Below, piece by piece: positions 6,486-13,628 of a DNA stretch of 13,628 nt. Origin of the DNA: Clostridiales bacterium (GTDB taxonomy: Bacteria > Bacillota > Clostridia > Oscillospirales > CAG-272). The first letter of the stretch is position 1; each line of letters starts with the position of its first letter. The stretch is taken from positions 1-13,628 of the forward strand of contig JAAZGC010000075.1 of NCBI GenBank assembly GCA_012511425.1. The letters are read 5' to 3'. The notes under the pieces are model-generated. The model saw only the letters and a list, made by a program, of their open reading frames with translations, did not search any database and was not told where the DNA came from. The translations under genes were made by a program, and so were the position numbers.

Positions 6486-8528
6486 ATGGCAAAATACACA
6501 ACCGACAAGATCCGCAATATTGCTCTCATGGGTCACAGCGGCTCCGGTAAAACTTCATTTGCTGAAGCCGCGCTTTACATTACAAAGGGCACCGACCGTC
6601 TCGGCAATCCGGCCGACGGCAACACCGTCTGCGATTACGATCCTGAAGAAATCAAAAGAAATATCACCATTTCGGCTTCAATTGCTCCCGTATTTTATGA
6701 AGACTGCAAGATTAACTTTATCGACACTCCCGGTTACCTTGATTTCGCCGGTGAAGTTCTCCAGGCAGTCCGCGTTGCTGACGCTGCGCTTATCGTCGTC
6801 GACGGAAAAGCCGGAATCGAAGTCGGAACTCAGCTTGCCTGGGATAAGGCAACCGATGCCGGTATCCCCAGAGCTTTCCTTATCAATAAAATAGACGATC
6901 AGGACGCCAATTTCGATAAAGTTGTCGAATCGCTCCGCGAGACATTCGGTCACACTGTAGCTCCGGTTCTGGTTCCGGTTCCGGACAAATCCGCCTATAT
7001 CAACGTCGTTACCAATAAACTCGTAACCTTTGACAAAAGCGGCAAGGAAACCGAAGCTGAGATTCCGGCGCAGTTTGCCGAGCTTGCCGATGAATATCGC
7101 AAGAAGCTTGATGAAGCTATAGCGGAAACCTCCGACGAGCTTATGGAAAAGTTCTTCGCCGAAGAGCCTTTCACCGAAGAAGAAACCGTTCAGGCCGTTC
7201 GTGACGGCACCATTTCCGGTTCTATAAGCCCCGTATTGGCTGCTTCTTCTACAAAACTCAGCGGTGTGGCTCAGGTCCTCGACATAATTCTCTCTTCTTA
7301 TCCGTCTTTTGCTTCCGGGAACGAGAGTGTCAAAACCGACGGAGATCCGGCAATATTCGTTTTCAAGACCATTGCCGACCCCTTTGTCGGAAAGATGTCT
7401 TTCTTCAAGGTAATGGAAGGAACGCTTCCGGGCGCAGTTACCCTTACCAATCTTACCACCGGAGACACGGAGAAATTTGCGCGAATCTATACCATCTGCG
7501 GCAAAAAGCAGACCGAAGTCACCGATCTTGCCTGCGGCGATATCGGCATGACCGCAAAGCTTGCGAATACAAGCACAAATGATACTCTTGCAGCCAACGC
7601 AGGTCACGAGCCCTTTAAAAAGATCGAATATCCCGAAGCGCTGTACACCATGGCAATCATTCCGACCGCCAAAGGCGACGAGGACAAGATTTCCACCGGT
7701 ATTTCTCACCTTATCGAAGAAGACTACACGCTGAAGTTCGAGAACGACAAGGAAACCAAGCAGCTTGTTATCTCCGGTCAGGGAGATATTCACCTCGATG
7801 TCGTCGTTAACCGCCTGAAGTCCCGCCACGGCACCTCAGTTACTCTTACCCAGCCGAAGATTGCATACCGCGAGACCATTAAGAAGAAAATCCAGGTTCA
7901 GGGACGCCACAAGAAACAGTCGGGCGGCCACGGCCAGTACGGAGATGTTCTCATAACCTTCAGCCCCGGAGATCCGGAAACCGAAGGACTTAACTTCACC
8001 CAGTCGGTTGTCGGCGGTACCGTTCCGAAGAACTTCTATCCGGCAATCGAAAAGGGACTTCAGGAGGCTATGGTCAAGGGTGTTCTTGCCGGTTATCCGA
8101 TGATCAGCCTAAATGCCGACCTTTACGACGGTTCTTACCACCCGGTCGACAGCTCTGAAATGTCATTTAAGATCGCTGCGAATCTTGCATACAAAAAACT
8201 CGTCGACGCCGGCCCTGCTCTGCTTGAGCCGATCGGAGTAATGAAGGTTCTTATTCCCGACGACAACGTAGGCGATATTATTTCCGACCTCAACAAGCGT
8301 CGCGGCCGAGTATTGGGAATGCATGCCTCCGAAAACAAGAAGGGTTATCAGATAGTCGACGCCGAAGCGCCGAAATCCGAAATGTCCGATTACACCATAG
8401 CTCTGCGCGCAATTACAGCCGGTCTCGGTTCCTATACCTTCAACATAGTCAGATACGAAGAAGTTCCGGCTCTGATTGCCGAAAAGGTTGTTAAGGAAGC
8501 CGAGCTCGATAACGAAGACGAAGACTGA
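6486..8528 (+). CDS. Elongation factor G-like translational GTPase (second EF-G type)
   Basis: A five-domain translational GTPase of 680 residues, close to but distinct from canonical EF-G. The GTPase domain shows the P-loop GHSGSGKT (16-23), a switch I of KRNITIS (57-63) where canonical EF-G has RGITI, the G3 motif DTPGYLDF (80-87) and the G4 motif NKID (134-137). Tyr84 replaces the His that helps GTP hydrolysis in EF-G and EF-Tu. The clade of EF-G-like proteins common in Clostridia typically carries Tyr here, so I read it as a family trait. Domain II follows (about 285-375), domain IV has QSGGHGQYGD (478-487), and the C-terminal domain ends in an acidic tail (ELDNEDED). AAGGAG lies 7 bases before the ATG. 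It stands alone between a promoter and a strong terminator. The role is probably ribosome-linked; it is not a TetM-type protection protein on present evidence. Some databases label such genes fusA or fusA2. Confidence 0.92.
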   Translation: MAKYTTDKIRNIALMGHSGSGKTSFAEAALYITKGTDRLGNPADGNTVCDYDPEEIKRNITISASIAPVFYEDCKINFIDTPGYLDFAGEVLQAVRVADAALIVVDGKAGIEVGTQLAWDKATDAGIPRAFLINKIDDQDANFDKVVESLRETFGHTVAPVLVPVPDKSAYINVVTNKLVTFDKSGKETEAEIPAQFAELADEYRKKLDEAIAETSDELMEKFFAEEPFTEEETVQAVRDGTISGSISPVLAASSTKLSGVAQVLDIILSSYPSFASGNESVKTDGDPAIFVFKTIADPFVGKMSFFKVMEGTLPGAVTLTNLTTGDTEKFARIYTICGKKQTEVTDLACGDIGMTAKLANTSTNDTLAANAGHEPFKKIEYPEALYTMAIIPTAKGDEDKISTGISHLIEEDYTLKFENDKETKQLVISGQGDIHLDVVVNRLKSRHGTSVTLTQPKIAYRETIKKKIQVQGRHKKQSGGHGQYGDVLITFSPGDPETEGLNFTQSVVGGTVPKNFYPAIEKGLQEAMVKGVLAGYPMISLNADLYDGSYHPVDSSEMSFKIAANLAYKKLVDAGPALLEPIGVMKVLIPDDNVGDIISDLNKRRGRVLGMHASENKKGYQIVDAEAPKSEMSDYTIALRAITAGLGSYTFNIVRYEEVPALIAEKVVKEAELDNEDED

Positions 8529-8547
8529 TAATATTTCAACATAAATT

Positions 8548-8578
8548 CGGACGGTTCAAATGAACCGTCCGGTTTTTT
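8548..8578 (+). terminator. Strong intrinsic terminator after the EF-G-like gene
   Basis: A perfect 10-bp stem (CGGACGGTTC at 8548-8557 with GAACCGTCCG at 8562-8571) closes a 4-base AAAT loop and is followed by a run of six Ts (8573-8578). It starts 20 bases after the stop codon. The T run overlaps the stop codon of the convergent MATE gene, so it may also help end that transcript. Confidence 0.95.
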
Positions 8579-9950
8579 ATTCGATTTTCTGCATAACCGC
8601 GTCGTTTATACCCATTGAATTAAGGCATTTTATACCGAATATCAGGCTTATAATAAAGGTTAATACATCGGCAAGCGGCTGCGACGCGATCATTCCTTTA
8701 AGTCCCATTATAAAATTCAGCAGGTATACTATCGGTATAAAGAAAATTCCCTGACGCGCCATGGCGACAACCGAAGCCTCGAACGTTTTGTTAATAGTCT
8801 GCAGATACATCGAGGTTATCATGATATATCCATTCAAAACAAAGAGCAGAGACTGAGCTCTCAGCGCCGCTACGCCGATTTCCAGCAATTCCGGATCCGA
8901 GCCGCGGAAAACGGCGATTATCTGCGGAGCAAAGGCAAATCCGACAACTGCGCATACAAGACTATATGCCGTTCCGACTTTTACGCTGAACCAGAAGGCT
9001 TTTCTTACCCTGCCGTAGAGCTTGGCTCCGAAGTTAAAGCCGCATACCGGCTGAAATCCCTGACCGAAACCTATCAAAGCGGAGTTCGCAAGCATCATAA
9101 CCCGCGCAGTTATCGAGAAAGCAGCTATTGCCGGATCTCCGTATAATCCGGCGAGCTGGTTCAAGACTATATTTGATACCGAAGTTATTCCCTGCCGAGC
9201 AAGAGAAGGAGTTCCGCCGCTTATTATCTGCTTATAATGATTAAGGCGCGGTCGAAAGTTGGCTAATCTGATCGGGATACCGTCACGGCTGCCGCTCAGT
9301 CTGATTAATACGATAAAGCTTACAAACTGTGAGATTGCCGTTGCAAGTCCGGCACCTGCAACTCCCATGTCAAATGCAAAAATGAATACCGGGTCGAGAA
9401 TGATATTAAGTATCGCTCCCGCGGACATTCCTATCATACTCATATGGGCGTTGCCCTGAAGCCTCATCTGGTTGTTCATGACAAAAGAAGTCATTATGAA
9501 CGGGGTTCCGAGGAGGATATAAAAGAAATAGCCTTGTGCATCCGGGAGGATGGTTTCGGTAGAGCCGAAAAGATACAGAAGCGGGTCCATAAAAATTAGT
9601 CCCGTTGACATGAAAAACAAGCCGGCAATAAAGCAGGAAAAGAAACCTGTCGCCGCCATTTTTGCTGCACCGTCGGTATTTTTTGCCCCGAGGGAACGTG
9701 AGATGAAGTTCGCAGAACCATGGCCGAAAAAGAAGGCGAATGCCTGGATCAGAGACATATATGAGAAAACCACCCCTACGGCGCCTGCCGCTTGTGTTGA
9801 CAGCCTTCCGACATACAAGGTGTCTACCATATTATAAATCGAGCTTATCATCATCGAGATCATCGAGGGTAAAGCCATCTTTAAGACCAGCTTTTCCACC
9901 GGAGCCGTTGTCATAAGCTGATGTTTTTCTTCCTGTGCCTGCTTGTTCAT
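8577..9950 (-). CDS. MATE family multidrug/cation efflux transporter
   Basis: Integral membrane antiporter that exports organic cations or drugs at the expense of a Na+ or H+ gradient; the actual substrate cannot be told here. The 457 residues make about 12 hydrophobic segments in two related halves, as the family requires. The N-terminal signature PVEKLVLKMALPSM is followed by SIYNMVDTLYVGRL (about residues 37-50). The first half carries MRLQGNAHMSMIGM and ILNIILDPVFIFAFDMGVAGAG, and the second half GFGQGFQPVCGFNFGA. This pattern resembles the MepA/DinF-like branch of Bacillota. The ATG has AAAGGA 8 bases before it. It has its own promoter and is divergent from the ZIP transporter gene. It is complete, with no regulator gene beside it in the usual MarR position. 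Confidence 0.93.
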   Translation of the reverse strand: MNKQAQEEKHQLMTTAPVEKLVLKMALPSMISMMISSIYNMVDTLYVGRLSTQAAGAVGVVFSYMSLIQAFAFFFGHGSANFISRSLGAKNTDGAAKMAATGFFSCFIAGLFFMSTGLIFMDPLLYLFGSTETILPDAQGYFFYILLGTPFIMTSFVMNNQMRLQGNAHMSMIGMSAGAILNIILDPVFIFAFDMGVAGAGLATAISQFVSFIVLIRLSGSRDGIPIRLANFRPRLNHYKQIISGGTPSLARQGITSVSNIVLNQLAGLYGDPAIAAFSITARVMMLANSALIGFGQGFQPVCGFNFGAKLYGRVRKAFWFSVKVGTAYSLVCAVVGFAFAPQIIAVFRGSDPELLEIGVAALRAQSLLFVLNGYIMITSMYLQTINKTFEASVVAMARQGIFFIPIVYLLNFIMGLKGMIASQPLADVLTFIISLIFGIKCLNSMGINDAVMQKIE

Positions 9951-9983
9951 TTCACTTTTCCTTTGTTTATTTCCTGAATTTAG

Positions 9984-10012
9984 ATTATATCACAAACAGT
10001 CGTTCATTTCCA
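9984..10012 (-). promoter_or_regulatory. Promoter of the MATE gene
   Basis: On the minus strand TATAAT (9984-9989), preceded by TGA to form an extended -10, with TGGAAA (10007-10012, 4 of 6 consensus bases) 17 bases upstream. Transcription would begin near 9977, about 27 bases before the ATG. Confidence 0.7.
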
Positions 10013-10099
10013 CCCTTAACATCGTTCGGGTTTGCTGTTCTTTGTAAATATTCTGTAAAACGACCTTTTTGCCGACTGTTTTGCCTGTCGGATTAGCTA

Positions 10100-10128
10100 T
10101 TGACAGAAGTGCTTTTTGCTGTTATAAT
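10100..10128 (+). promoter_or_regulatory. Consensus sigma-A promoter of the ZIP gene
   Basis: TTGACA (10100-10105) and TATAAT (10123-10128) both match the consensus exactly, with a 17-base spacer. The transcript would start near 10135. This excludes an ATG at 10069, which lies upstream of the promoter. I saw no convincing Zur or MntR box over it. Confidence 0.9.
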
Positions 10129-10148
10129 TTAATTGTAGTTCTAATGTT

Positions 10149-10154
10149 AAGGAG
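10149..10154 (+). promoter_or_regulatory. Ribosome binding site deciding the ZIP start
   Basis: AAGGAG, 10 bases before the ATG at 10165-10167. Together with the promoter position it fixes the start there rather than 32 codons upstream. Confidence 0.8.
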
Positions 10155-10164
10155 TTTGTTTCTG

Positions 10165-10944
10165 ATGACTGAAACTATTCTCGGTATTATTTTACCTTTT
10201 TTGGGAACCGCTGCCGGCGCCGCTTTCGTTTTCTTTATAAAAAAAGAGCTGAATACTTCAATTCAGCGTGCGCTTCACGGGTTTGCGGCCGGAGTTATGA
10301 CGGCTGCGGCGATCTGGAGCCTTATAATTCCTGCGCTTGAACAGTCGGCGGATATGGGAAAACTGTCATTTATACCTGCTTTTATCGGAATATGGCTCGG
10401 AATTCTCTTCCTCCTTGCGCTTGACCATATAATTCCTCACCTTCACAGCGGGGCAAATACCGAGGAAGGTCCGAAAAGCAATCTTGCAAGAACGACGATG
10501 ATGGTGCTTGCCGTAACTCTGCACAACATTCCCGAGGGGATTGCGATCGGCGTTGTTTCTGCCGGTCTGCTTAGCGGTTCGGCTCATGTGAGCTTCGAGT
10601 CGGTCATAGCGTTATCTTTGGGCATAGCGCTTCATAATGCCCCCGAAGGAACGATCATATCGGTGCTAATGCGCGCGGAAGGAAAGAGCAAGCTTAAGTC
10701 ATTTTTATACGGGGCGCTTTCCGGAGCGGTTGAGCCTGTATTTGCCGTTCTGACCATCGCCGCATCAAGTCTCATGGTTCCGGCAATGCCTTATCTTTTG
10801 AGCTTTGCCGCCGGTGCGATGATATATGTCGTGGTCGAGGAACTGATTCCGGATATGTCGCAGGGCGAACACTCGAACATCGGGGTTATCATGTTTGCGG
10901 TCGGGTTTACCGCCATGCTGGCGCTTGATGTCGGGCTCGGTTAA
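10165..10944 (+). CDS. ZIP family divalent metal transporter
   Basis: Membrane importer of divalent metals, usually Zn2+, sometimes Mn2+ or Fe2+. The 259-residue product has about eight hydrophobic segments. Metal-site motifs of the family are clear: LHNIPEG in the fourth segment (His120 to Gly125) and LHNAPEG in the fifth (His157 to Gly162), with their His, Asn and Glu ligands. A His-containing loop, DHIIPHLHSG (87-96), precedes the fourth segment. It resembles the ZupT/GufA branch. The start MTETILGI is chosen because the only good promoter lies upstream of it, and AAGGAG sits 10 bases before this ATG; a frame open from 10069 would begin before the promoter. It is divergent from the MATE gene and convergent with the TetR gene. 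Metal preference cannot be read from the sequence. Confidence 0.93.
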   Translation: MTETILGIILPFLGTAAGAAFVFFIKKELNTSIQRALHGFAAGVMTAAAIWSLIIPALEQSADMGKLSFIPAFIGIWLGILFLLALDHIIPHLHSGANTEEGPKSNLARTTMMVLAVTLHNIPEGIAIGVVSAGLLSGSAHVSFESVIALSLGIALHNAPEGTIISVLMRAEGKSKLKSFLYGALSGAVEPVFAVLTIAASSLMVPAMPYLLSFAAGAMIYVVVEELIPDMSQGEHSNIGVIMFAVGFTAMLALDVGLG

Positions 10945-10969
10945 ACCAATAATTATAATCATAAATAAG

Positions 10970-10993
10970 CGCATACGGTAAATCCCGTATGCG
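10970..10993. terminator. Bidirectional terminator between ZIP and TetR genes
   Basis: CGCATACGG (10970-10978) pairs perfectly with CCGTATGCG (10985-10993), a 9-bp stem around a 6-base loop. T-rich but interrupted tracts follow on both strands: TCATTTTATT on plus, CTTATTTATG on minus. Its place between two convergent stop codons fits shared termination. Confidence 0.75.
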
Positions 10994-11001
10994 TCATTTT
11001 A

Positions 11002-11571
11002 TTAAGGCAGGTCGAACTCGCGGTCGATATTTTTTCGTACAAATTCGAGGTTTTCCTCGTTATATTCAAATTCACCGTTGTCAAACATAAGCGCTGCGCC
11101 GTATATCAGCGCCCGGACTACATACAGCTTCCTTGTATATGTTTCCTCGGGCATATTGACTTCCCTGCAATATCTGGCGACAAGTTCCTGAGTAAGCTTG
11201 CTCATCTCTGCGCGCAGCTTGTTGTATACCATGTCAAATTCATCGTCTTTGATCATCAGAATAGAACGCATGAAAGGATTCTCGACGAGGAACGCAACGT
11301 AGCTGATCGAAAACTCAACCAGAAGCTGTCTTGTATCCCCGTGATTCGTATCCATTATGCGCTGCTGCCGGCGATTCCACTCGGCATTGACATGATTGAT
11401 TATTTCGGCGATGAATTCCTGTTTGTTAACAAAGTGCTTATACGGCGCGGCAGCGGATACACCGCATTTTGCTGCAATTCTGCGCACCGAAAAATCCGTC
11501 AGGCTGTGTTGGTTAAGCTCCTCTATACCGGCACGTATCAGTTCATCGCGGATATTATCTTTTTTTGCCAT
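11002..11571 (-). CDS. TetR/AcrR family transcriptional regulator
   Basis: A dimeric repressor type with an N-terminal helix-turn-helix and a C-terminal ligand pocket. The 189-residue product has the TetR DNA-binding domain at about residues 8-55: a first helix (ELIRAGIEELNQ), then FSVRRIAAKCGVSAAAPYKHF, where the recognition helix ends in the typical Tyr-Lys-His-Phe. The remaining 130 residues are helical and not assignable to a ligand class. GGAG lies 8 bases before the ATG. It is the last gene after accA and the acyl-CoA synthetase, 40 bases downstream, with no promoter visible in the gap. This suggests it controls that operon, perhaps responding to acyl-CoA or fatty acid; that is inference. 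The operator would lie upstream, outside the window. Confidence 0.9.
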   Translation of the reverse strand: MAKKDNIRDELIRAGIEELNQHSLTDFSVRRIAAKCGVSAAAPYKHFVNKQEFIAEIINHVNAEWNRRQQRIMDTNHGDTRQLLVEFSISYVAFLVENPFMRSILMIKDDEFDMVYNKLRAEMSKLTQELVARYCREVNMPEETYTRKLYVVRALIYGAALMFDNGEFEYNEENLEFVRKNIDREFDLP

Positions 11572-11611
11572 TTCAATTTCTCCAAAATTTCGCTGAGATA
11601 TAAGAGCGATC

Positions 11612-13246
11612 TTACCCGATGTCAGTTGCTTTTTTTCTGCTTATCTTACCGGAAATGGTTTTCGGCAGAGACATAACGAATTCGATCTTTCTTACCCATT
11701 TATATTCGGCAAGGCGGCTGTTTACGAATTCTTTCAGTTCGCGGTCAAGCTGCTTTGTTCCGCTGATGCCGGTATTCAATACCACCGCCGCTTTTATAGC
11801 CTGTCCGCGCAGCTCATCCGGGATACCGGTGATTGCGCATTCGTAAACGGCGGGATGACGAAGCAGCACTTCTTCTATCTCGTAAGGTCCGACTCTGTAG
11901 CCTCCGGTTTTTATTATGTCATCAAGTCTGCCCTTGAACCAATACATTCCCGATTCGTCGCGGTATGCGTTGTCTCCTGTATGGTAAACGCCGCCGCTCC
12001 AGGCTTTTTGATACAGCTCATCGTTATTAAGATATCCCCTGAATACCCCCGGAGTGCGTCCGTCCTTTGAAGGACGTATCACTACTTCGCCTTCTTCGTT
12101 GTCGGCAGCTTCCCTGCCGTCTTCTGTCATCAGAAAGATATCATACATCGGGGAAGGTATTCCCATTCCCGCCATTCTCGTCAGATCCGTATGGAAATTC
12201 GCTATCTGCAACGAGGTCTCGGTCTGGCCGTAGCCGGCTATGAGCGGAAGACCGGTTCTTTCGGTAAATTCCAAAAATATCTCTTCATTCATCGACTCGC
12301 CCGCTGTGGTTACAGCCATCAGAGACGGCATTTCCGGAATTCCTTTTTTGACAAGATATTTATATACCGTCGGCGGAGCGCAGAAGCTGGTTACGCCGTA
12401 TTCATTTATGATGTCGCAGAGACGTTTCGGATCGAAGCTGTCAAAGTCAAATGCCATTACCGCAGAACCGACCAGCCACTGACCGTATATCTTCCCCCAT
12501 GACGCCTTTGCCCAACCGGTTTCGGCAACTGTGAAATGAAGTCCGCCGTCATATGCGCGCTGCCAATATTTGGCGGTTACTATGTGCGACAGAGGATAGC
12601 TGAAATCGTGTATTACGCCTTTCGGGTATCCAGTAGTGCCGGAAGTGAAAAAGATGAACATACGGTCATCGATCGATGTTTCAATGCGTCGGAATACCGA
12701 AGATGCGGAATTAATCTGCTCGGTCAGATTCATAAATCCCGGAATTGATTTCTGAACGGCCCAGAGGGTTATATCCGAACCATAACCGCTGACTGCTTCA
12801 TAAACCTTTTCGGGGACATCGCTTTCAGAGGTGCAGATTATCCCCTTTACATCTGCCTGTTCGATTCTGTAACGGAAATCATCCGATGTAAGCATATGCG
12901 TAACGGGTATCGCCGCCGCTCCGAGTTTATGCAATGCCAGTACTGTATACCAGTATTCGTAATGTCTTTTCAGCGCGAGGATAACACAGTCGCCTCGCTT
13001 AATCCCGTGTTCCCGCAATACATTGGCGCATTTGGAGGAAAGCTCGGACATATCCGAAAAAGAGAACACTTTTTCCGACCCGTTTTCCGATTTCCAGACC
13101 AGAGCGGTTTTGTCAGGCTGAGTATTTGCCAAGAAGTCGACCACGTCAAATGCGAAATTAAAATTGTCCGGACAGCTGAGCGAAAAGCTCAGCAGTTTGC
13201 CGTTTTCGTCAACAACTTCCCGGCAAAAATTCCTGTAAATGCTCAT
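11612..13246 (-). CDS. AMP-forming acyl-CoA synthetase (medium-chain type)
   Basis: Activates a carboxylic acid to an acyl-adenylate and then to acyl-CoA, using ATP. The 544-residue product carries all ANL-superfamily core motifs: the phosphate-binding TSGTTGYPKG (201-210), GYGQTE (338-343), YHTGD (421-425), the hinge-containing KGRLDDIIKTGGYRVGPYE (438-456), and Lys534 in PKTISGKISR for adenylation. The TETGWAKASWGK-like stretch (here AETGWAKASWGK, about 241-252) and the overall layout are those of medium-chain or acetyl/butyryl-type synthetases rather than long-chain FadD. The start ATG has only a weak GGA-rich binding site, but it lies 17 bases after the accA stop, so translation may be coupled. 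It is followed by a TetR gene. The acid used is not readable from the sequence. Confidence 0.9.
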   Translation of the reverse strand: MSIYRNFCREVVDENGKLLSFSLSCPDNFNFAFDVVDFLANTQPDKTALVWKSENGSEKVFSFSDMSELSSKCANVLREHGIKRGDCVILALKRHYEYWYTVLALHKLGAAAIPVTHMLTSDDFRYRIEQADVKGIICTSESDVPEKVYEAVSGYGSDITLWAVQKSIPGFMNLTEQINSASSVFRRIETSIDDRMFIFFTSGTTGYPKGVIHDFSYPLSHIVTAKYWQRAYDGGLHFTVAETGWAKASWGKIYGQWLVGSAVMAFDFDSFDPKRLCDIINEYGVTSFCAPPTVYKYLVKKGIPEMPSLMAVTTAGESMNEEIFLEFTERTGLPLIAGYGQTETSLQIANFHTDLTRMAGMGIPSPMYDIFLMTEDGREAADNEEGEVVIRPSKDGRTPGVFRGYLNNDELYQKAWSGGVYHTGDNAYRDESGMYWFKGRLDDIIKTGGYRVGPYEIEEVLLRHPAVYECAITGIPDELRGQAIKAAVVLNTGISGTKQLDRELKEFVNSRLAEYKWVRKIEFVMSLPKTISGKISRKKATDIG

Positions 13247-13263
13247 AAATGTTTTTCCGTTTC

Positions 13264-13628
13264 TTATGTTATTTCGTCGTAGCTGCCGAATTTTCTGAAT
13301 CTTCTGTATCTTGCATCGGCAAGATTATCGCAGGTTTTCAGCTCATCTGCGGCTGATCTAAGCTTATCTTTAAGCATCGTATAAAATTCTTCGCCGCCCA
13401 GACCGTTTTCACTGATGATCTCATCGGCTACACCGAGCTCGAGCGCGTCGTATGCGGTCATTTTTAAGTATTCCGCCGCGGTCTCGGCTTTTTTGTTGTC
13501 TTTCCAGATGATCGAAGCGCAGCCTTCCGGAGAAATAACCGAATAAACAGCGTTCTCAAGCATCCATACTCTGTCGGCAACGGCAAGAGCCAAAGCGCCG
13601 CCGCTTCCGCCTTCGCCGATGAATACCG
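13264..13628 (-). CDS. accA: Acetyl-CoA carboxylase carboxyltransferase alpha subunit, C-terminal part
   Basis: AccA with AccD transfers the carboxyl group from biotin to acetyl-CoA, giving malonyl-CoA for fatty-acid synthesis. Only the last 120 residues are inside the window; the frame is open through the right edge, so the start is missing. The visible part begins VFIGEGGSGGALALAVAD and continues RVWMLENAVYSVISPEGCASIIWKD, the highly conserved CoA-binding and oxyanion region of AccA. The tail then follows with YLKMTAYDALELGVADEII and ends FGSYDEIT. The methionine at 13591-13593 is internal to this motif and is not the real start. It is followed at 17 bases by the acyl-CoA synthetase gene, so both are probably one transcript. 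In Clostridia accA commonly closes a fab-acc operon, which may lie beyond the window. Confidence 0.93.
   Translation of the reverse strand, partial: VFIGEGGSGGALALAVADRVWMLENAVYSVISPEGCASIIWKDNKKAETAAEYLKMTAYDALELGVADEIISENGLGGEEFYTMLKDKLRSAADELKTCDNLADARYRRFRKFGSYDEIT

Noticed and set aside
6114..6536. A 140-codon minus-strand frame across the spacer before the EF-G-like gene
   Set aside because: It overlaps the ends of two well-supported plus-strand genes and the promoter between them; no domain is visible.
6678..7829. A 383-codon open frame on the minus strand
   Set aside because: It lies wholly antisense to the EF-G-like gene, has no recognisable motif and no ribosome binding site, and is explained by codon bias of the real gene.
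6486..8528. Tetracycline-resistance ribosomal protection protein
   Set aside because: It shares the general EF-G layout, but the DTPGYLDF and KRNITI motifs and the domain IV sequence fit the EF-G-like clade, and no resistance context or mobile element is near.
10069..10164. A 32-codon N-terminal extension of the ZIP protein
   Set aside because: Its first codon lies upstream of the consensus promoter, and the ribosome binding site at 10149-10154 supports the ATG at 10165.

Overview
The window looks like chromosomal DNA of a Bacillota bacterium, most likely a Clostridia lineage of the Oscillospiraceae/Eubacteriales kind. The reasons are AGGAGG-type ribosome binding sites, near-consensus sigma-A promoters in short AT-rich spacers, intrinsic terminators, and a gene set common there: a UPF0371/DUF1846 protein, an EF-G-like second factor, a glycyl-radical activase and accA next to fatty-acid genes. 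It reads as a core housekeeping region. I saw no insertion sequence, prophage, CRISPR array, tRNA or rRNA. No gene-free stretch exceeds about 215 bases.

Layout. Bases 1-1671 (minus strand) hold rplM-rpsI with a consensus promoter, a leader hairpin and a terminator, followed by an acidic low-complexity protein whose frame is broken by one TAA and then stays open to the window edge. Bases 1873-2598 (minus) encode an unrecognised two-helix membrane protein. Bases 2808-3740 (plus) encode a glycyl-radical-enzyme activase with its own promoter, convergent with a UPF0371 protein (3772-5265, minus). UPF0371 is divergent from a TIGR01212-type radical SAM protein (5386-6312, plus). Next is a well-isolated EF-G-like GTPase gene (6486-8528, plus) with a clear promoter and a strong terminator. 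It is convergent with a MATE efflux protein (8577-9950, minus). The MATE gene is divergent from a ZIP metal transporter (10165-10944, plus). The right end is a minus-strand operon: accA (5' part outside the window), a medium-chain-type acyl-CoA synthetase and a TetR regulator, ending at a hairpin shared with the ZIP gene.

How the parts relate. rplM and rpsI supply ribosomal proteins, and the EF-G-like factor probably acts on ribosomes. The accA, synthetase and TetR genes probably form a fatty-acid unit in which malonyl-CoA supply, acyl activation and an acyl-responsive repressor are transcribed together; this is inference from gene order. The two radical SAM proteins and UPF0371 are neighbours with separate promoters, and no shared pathway can be claimed from the sequence.

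The most notable points are the in-frame TAA in the acidic protein, the Tyr at the catalytic-His position of the EF-G-like GTPase, the glycyl-radical activase without a partner enzyme, and the accA-synthetase-TetR arrangement. I found no convincing new defence or mobile system here.
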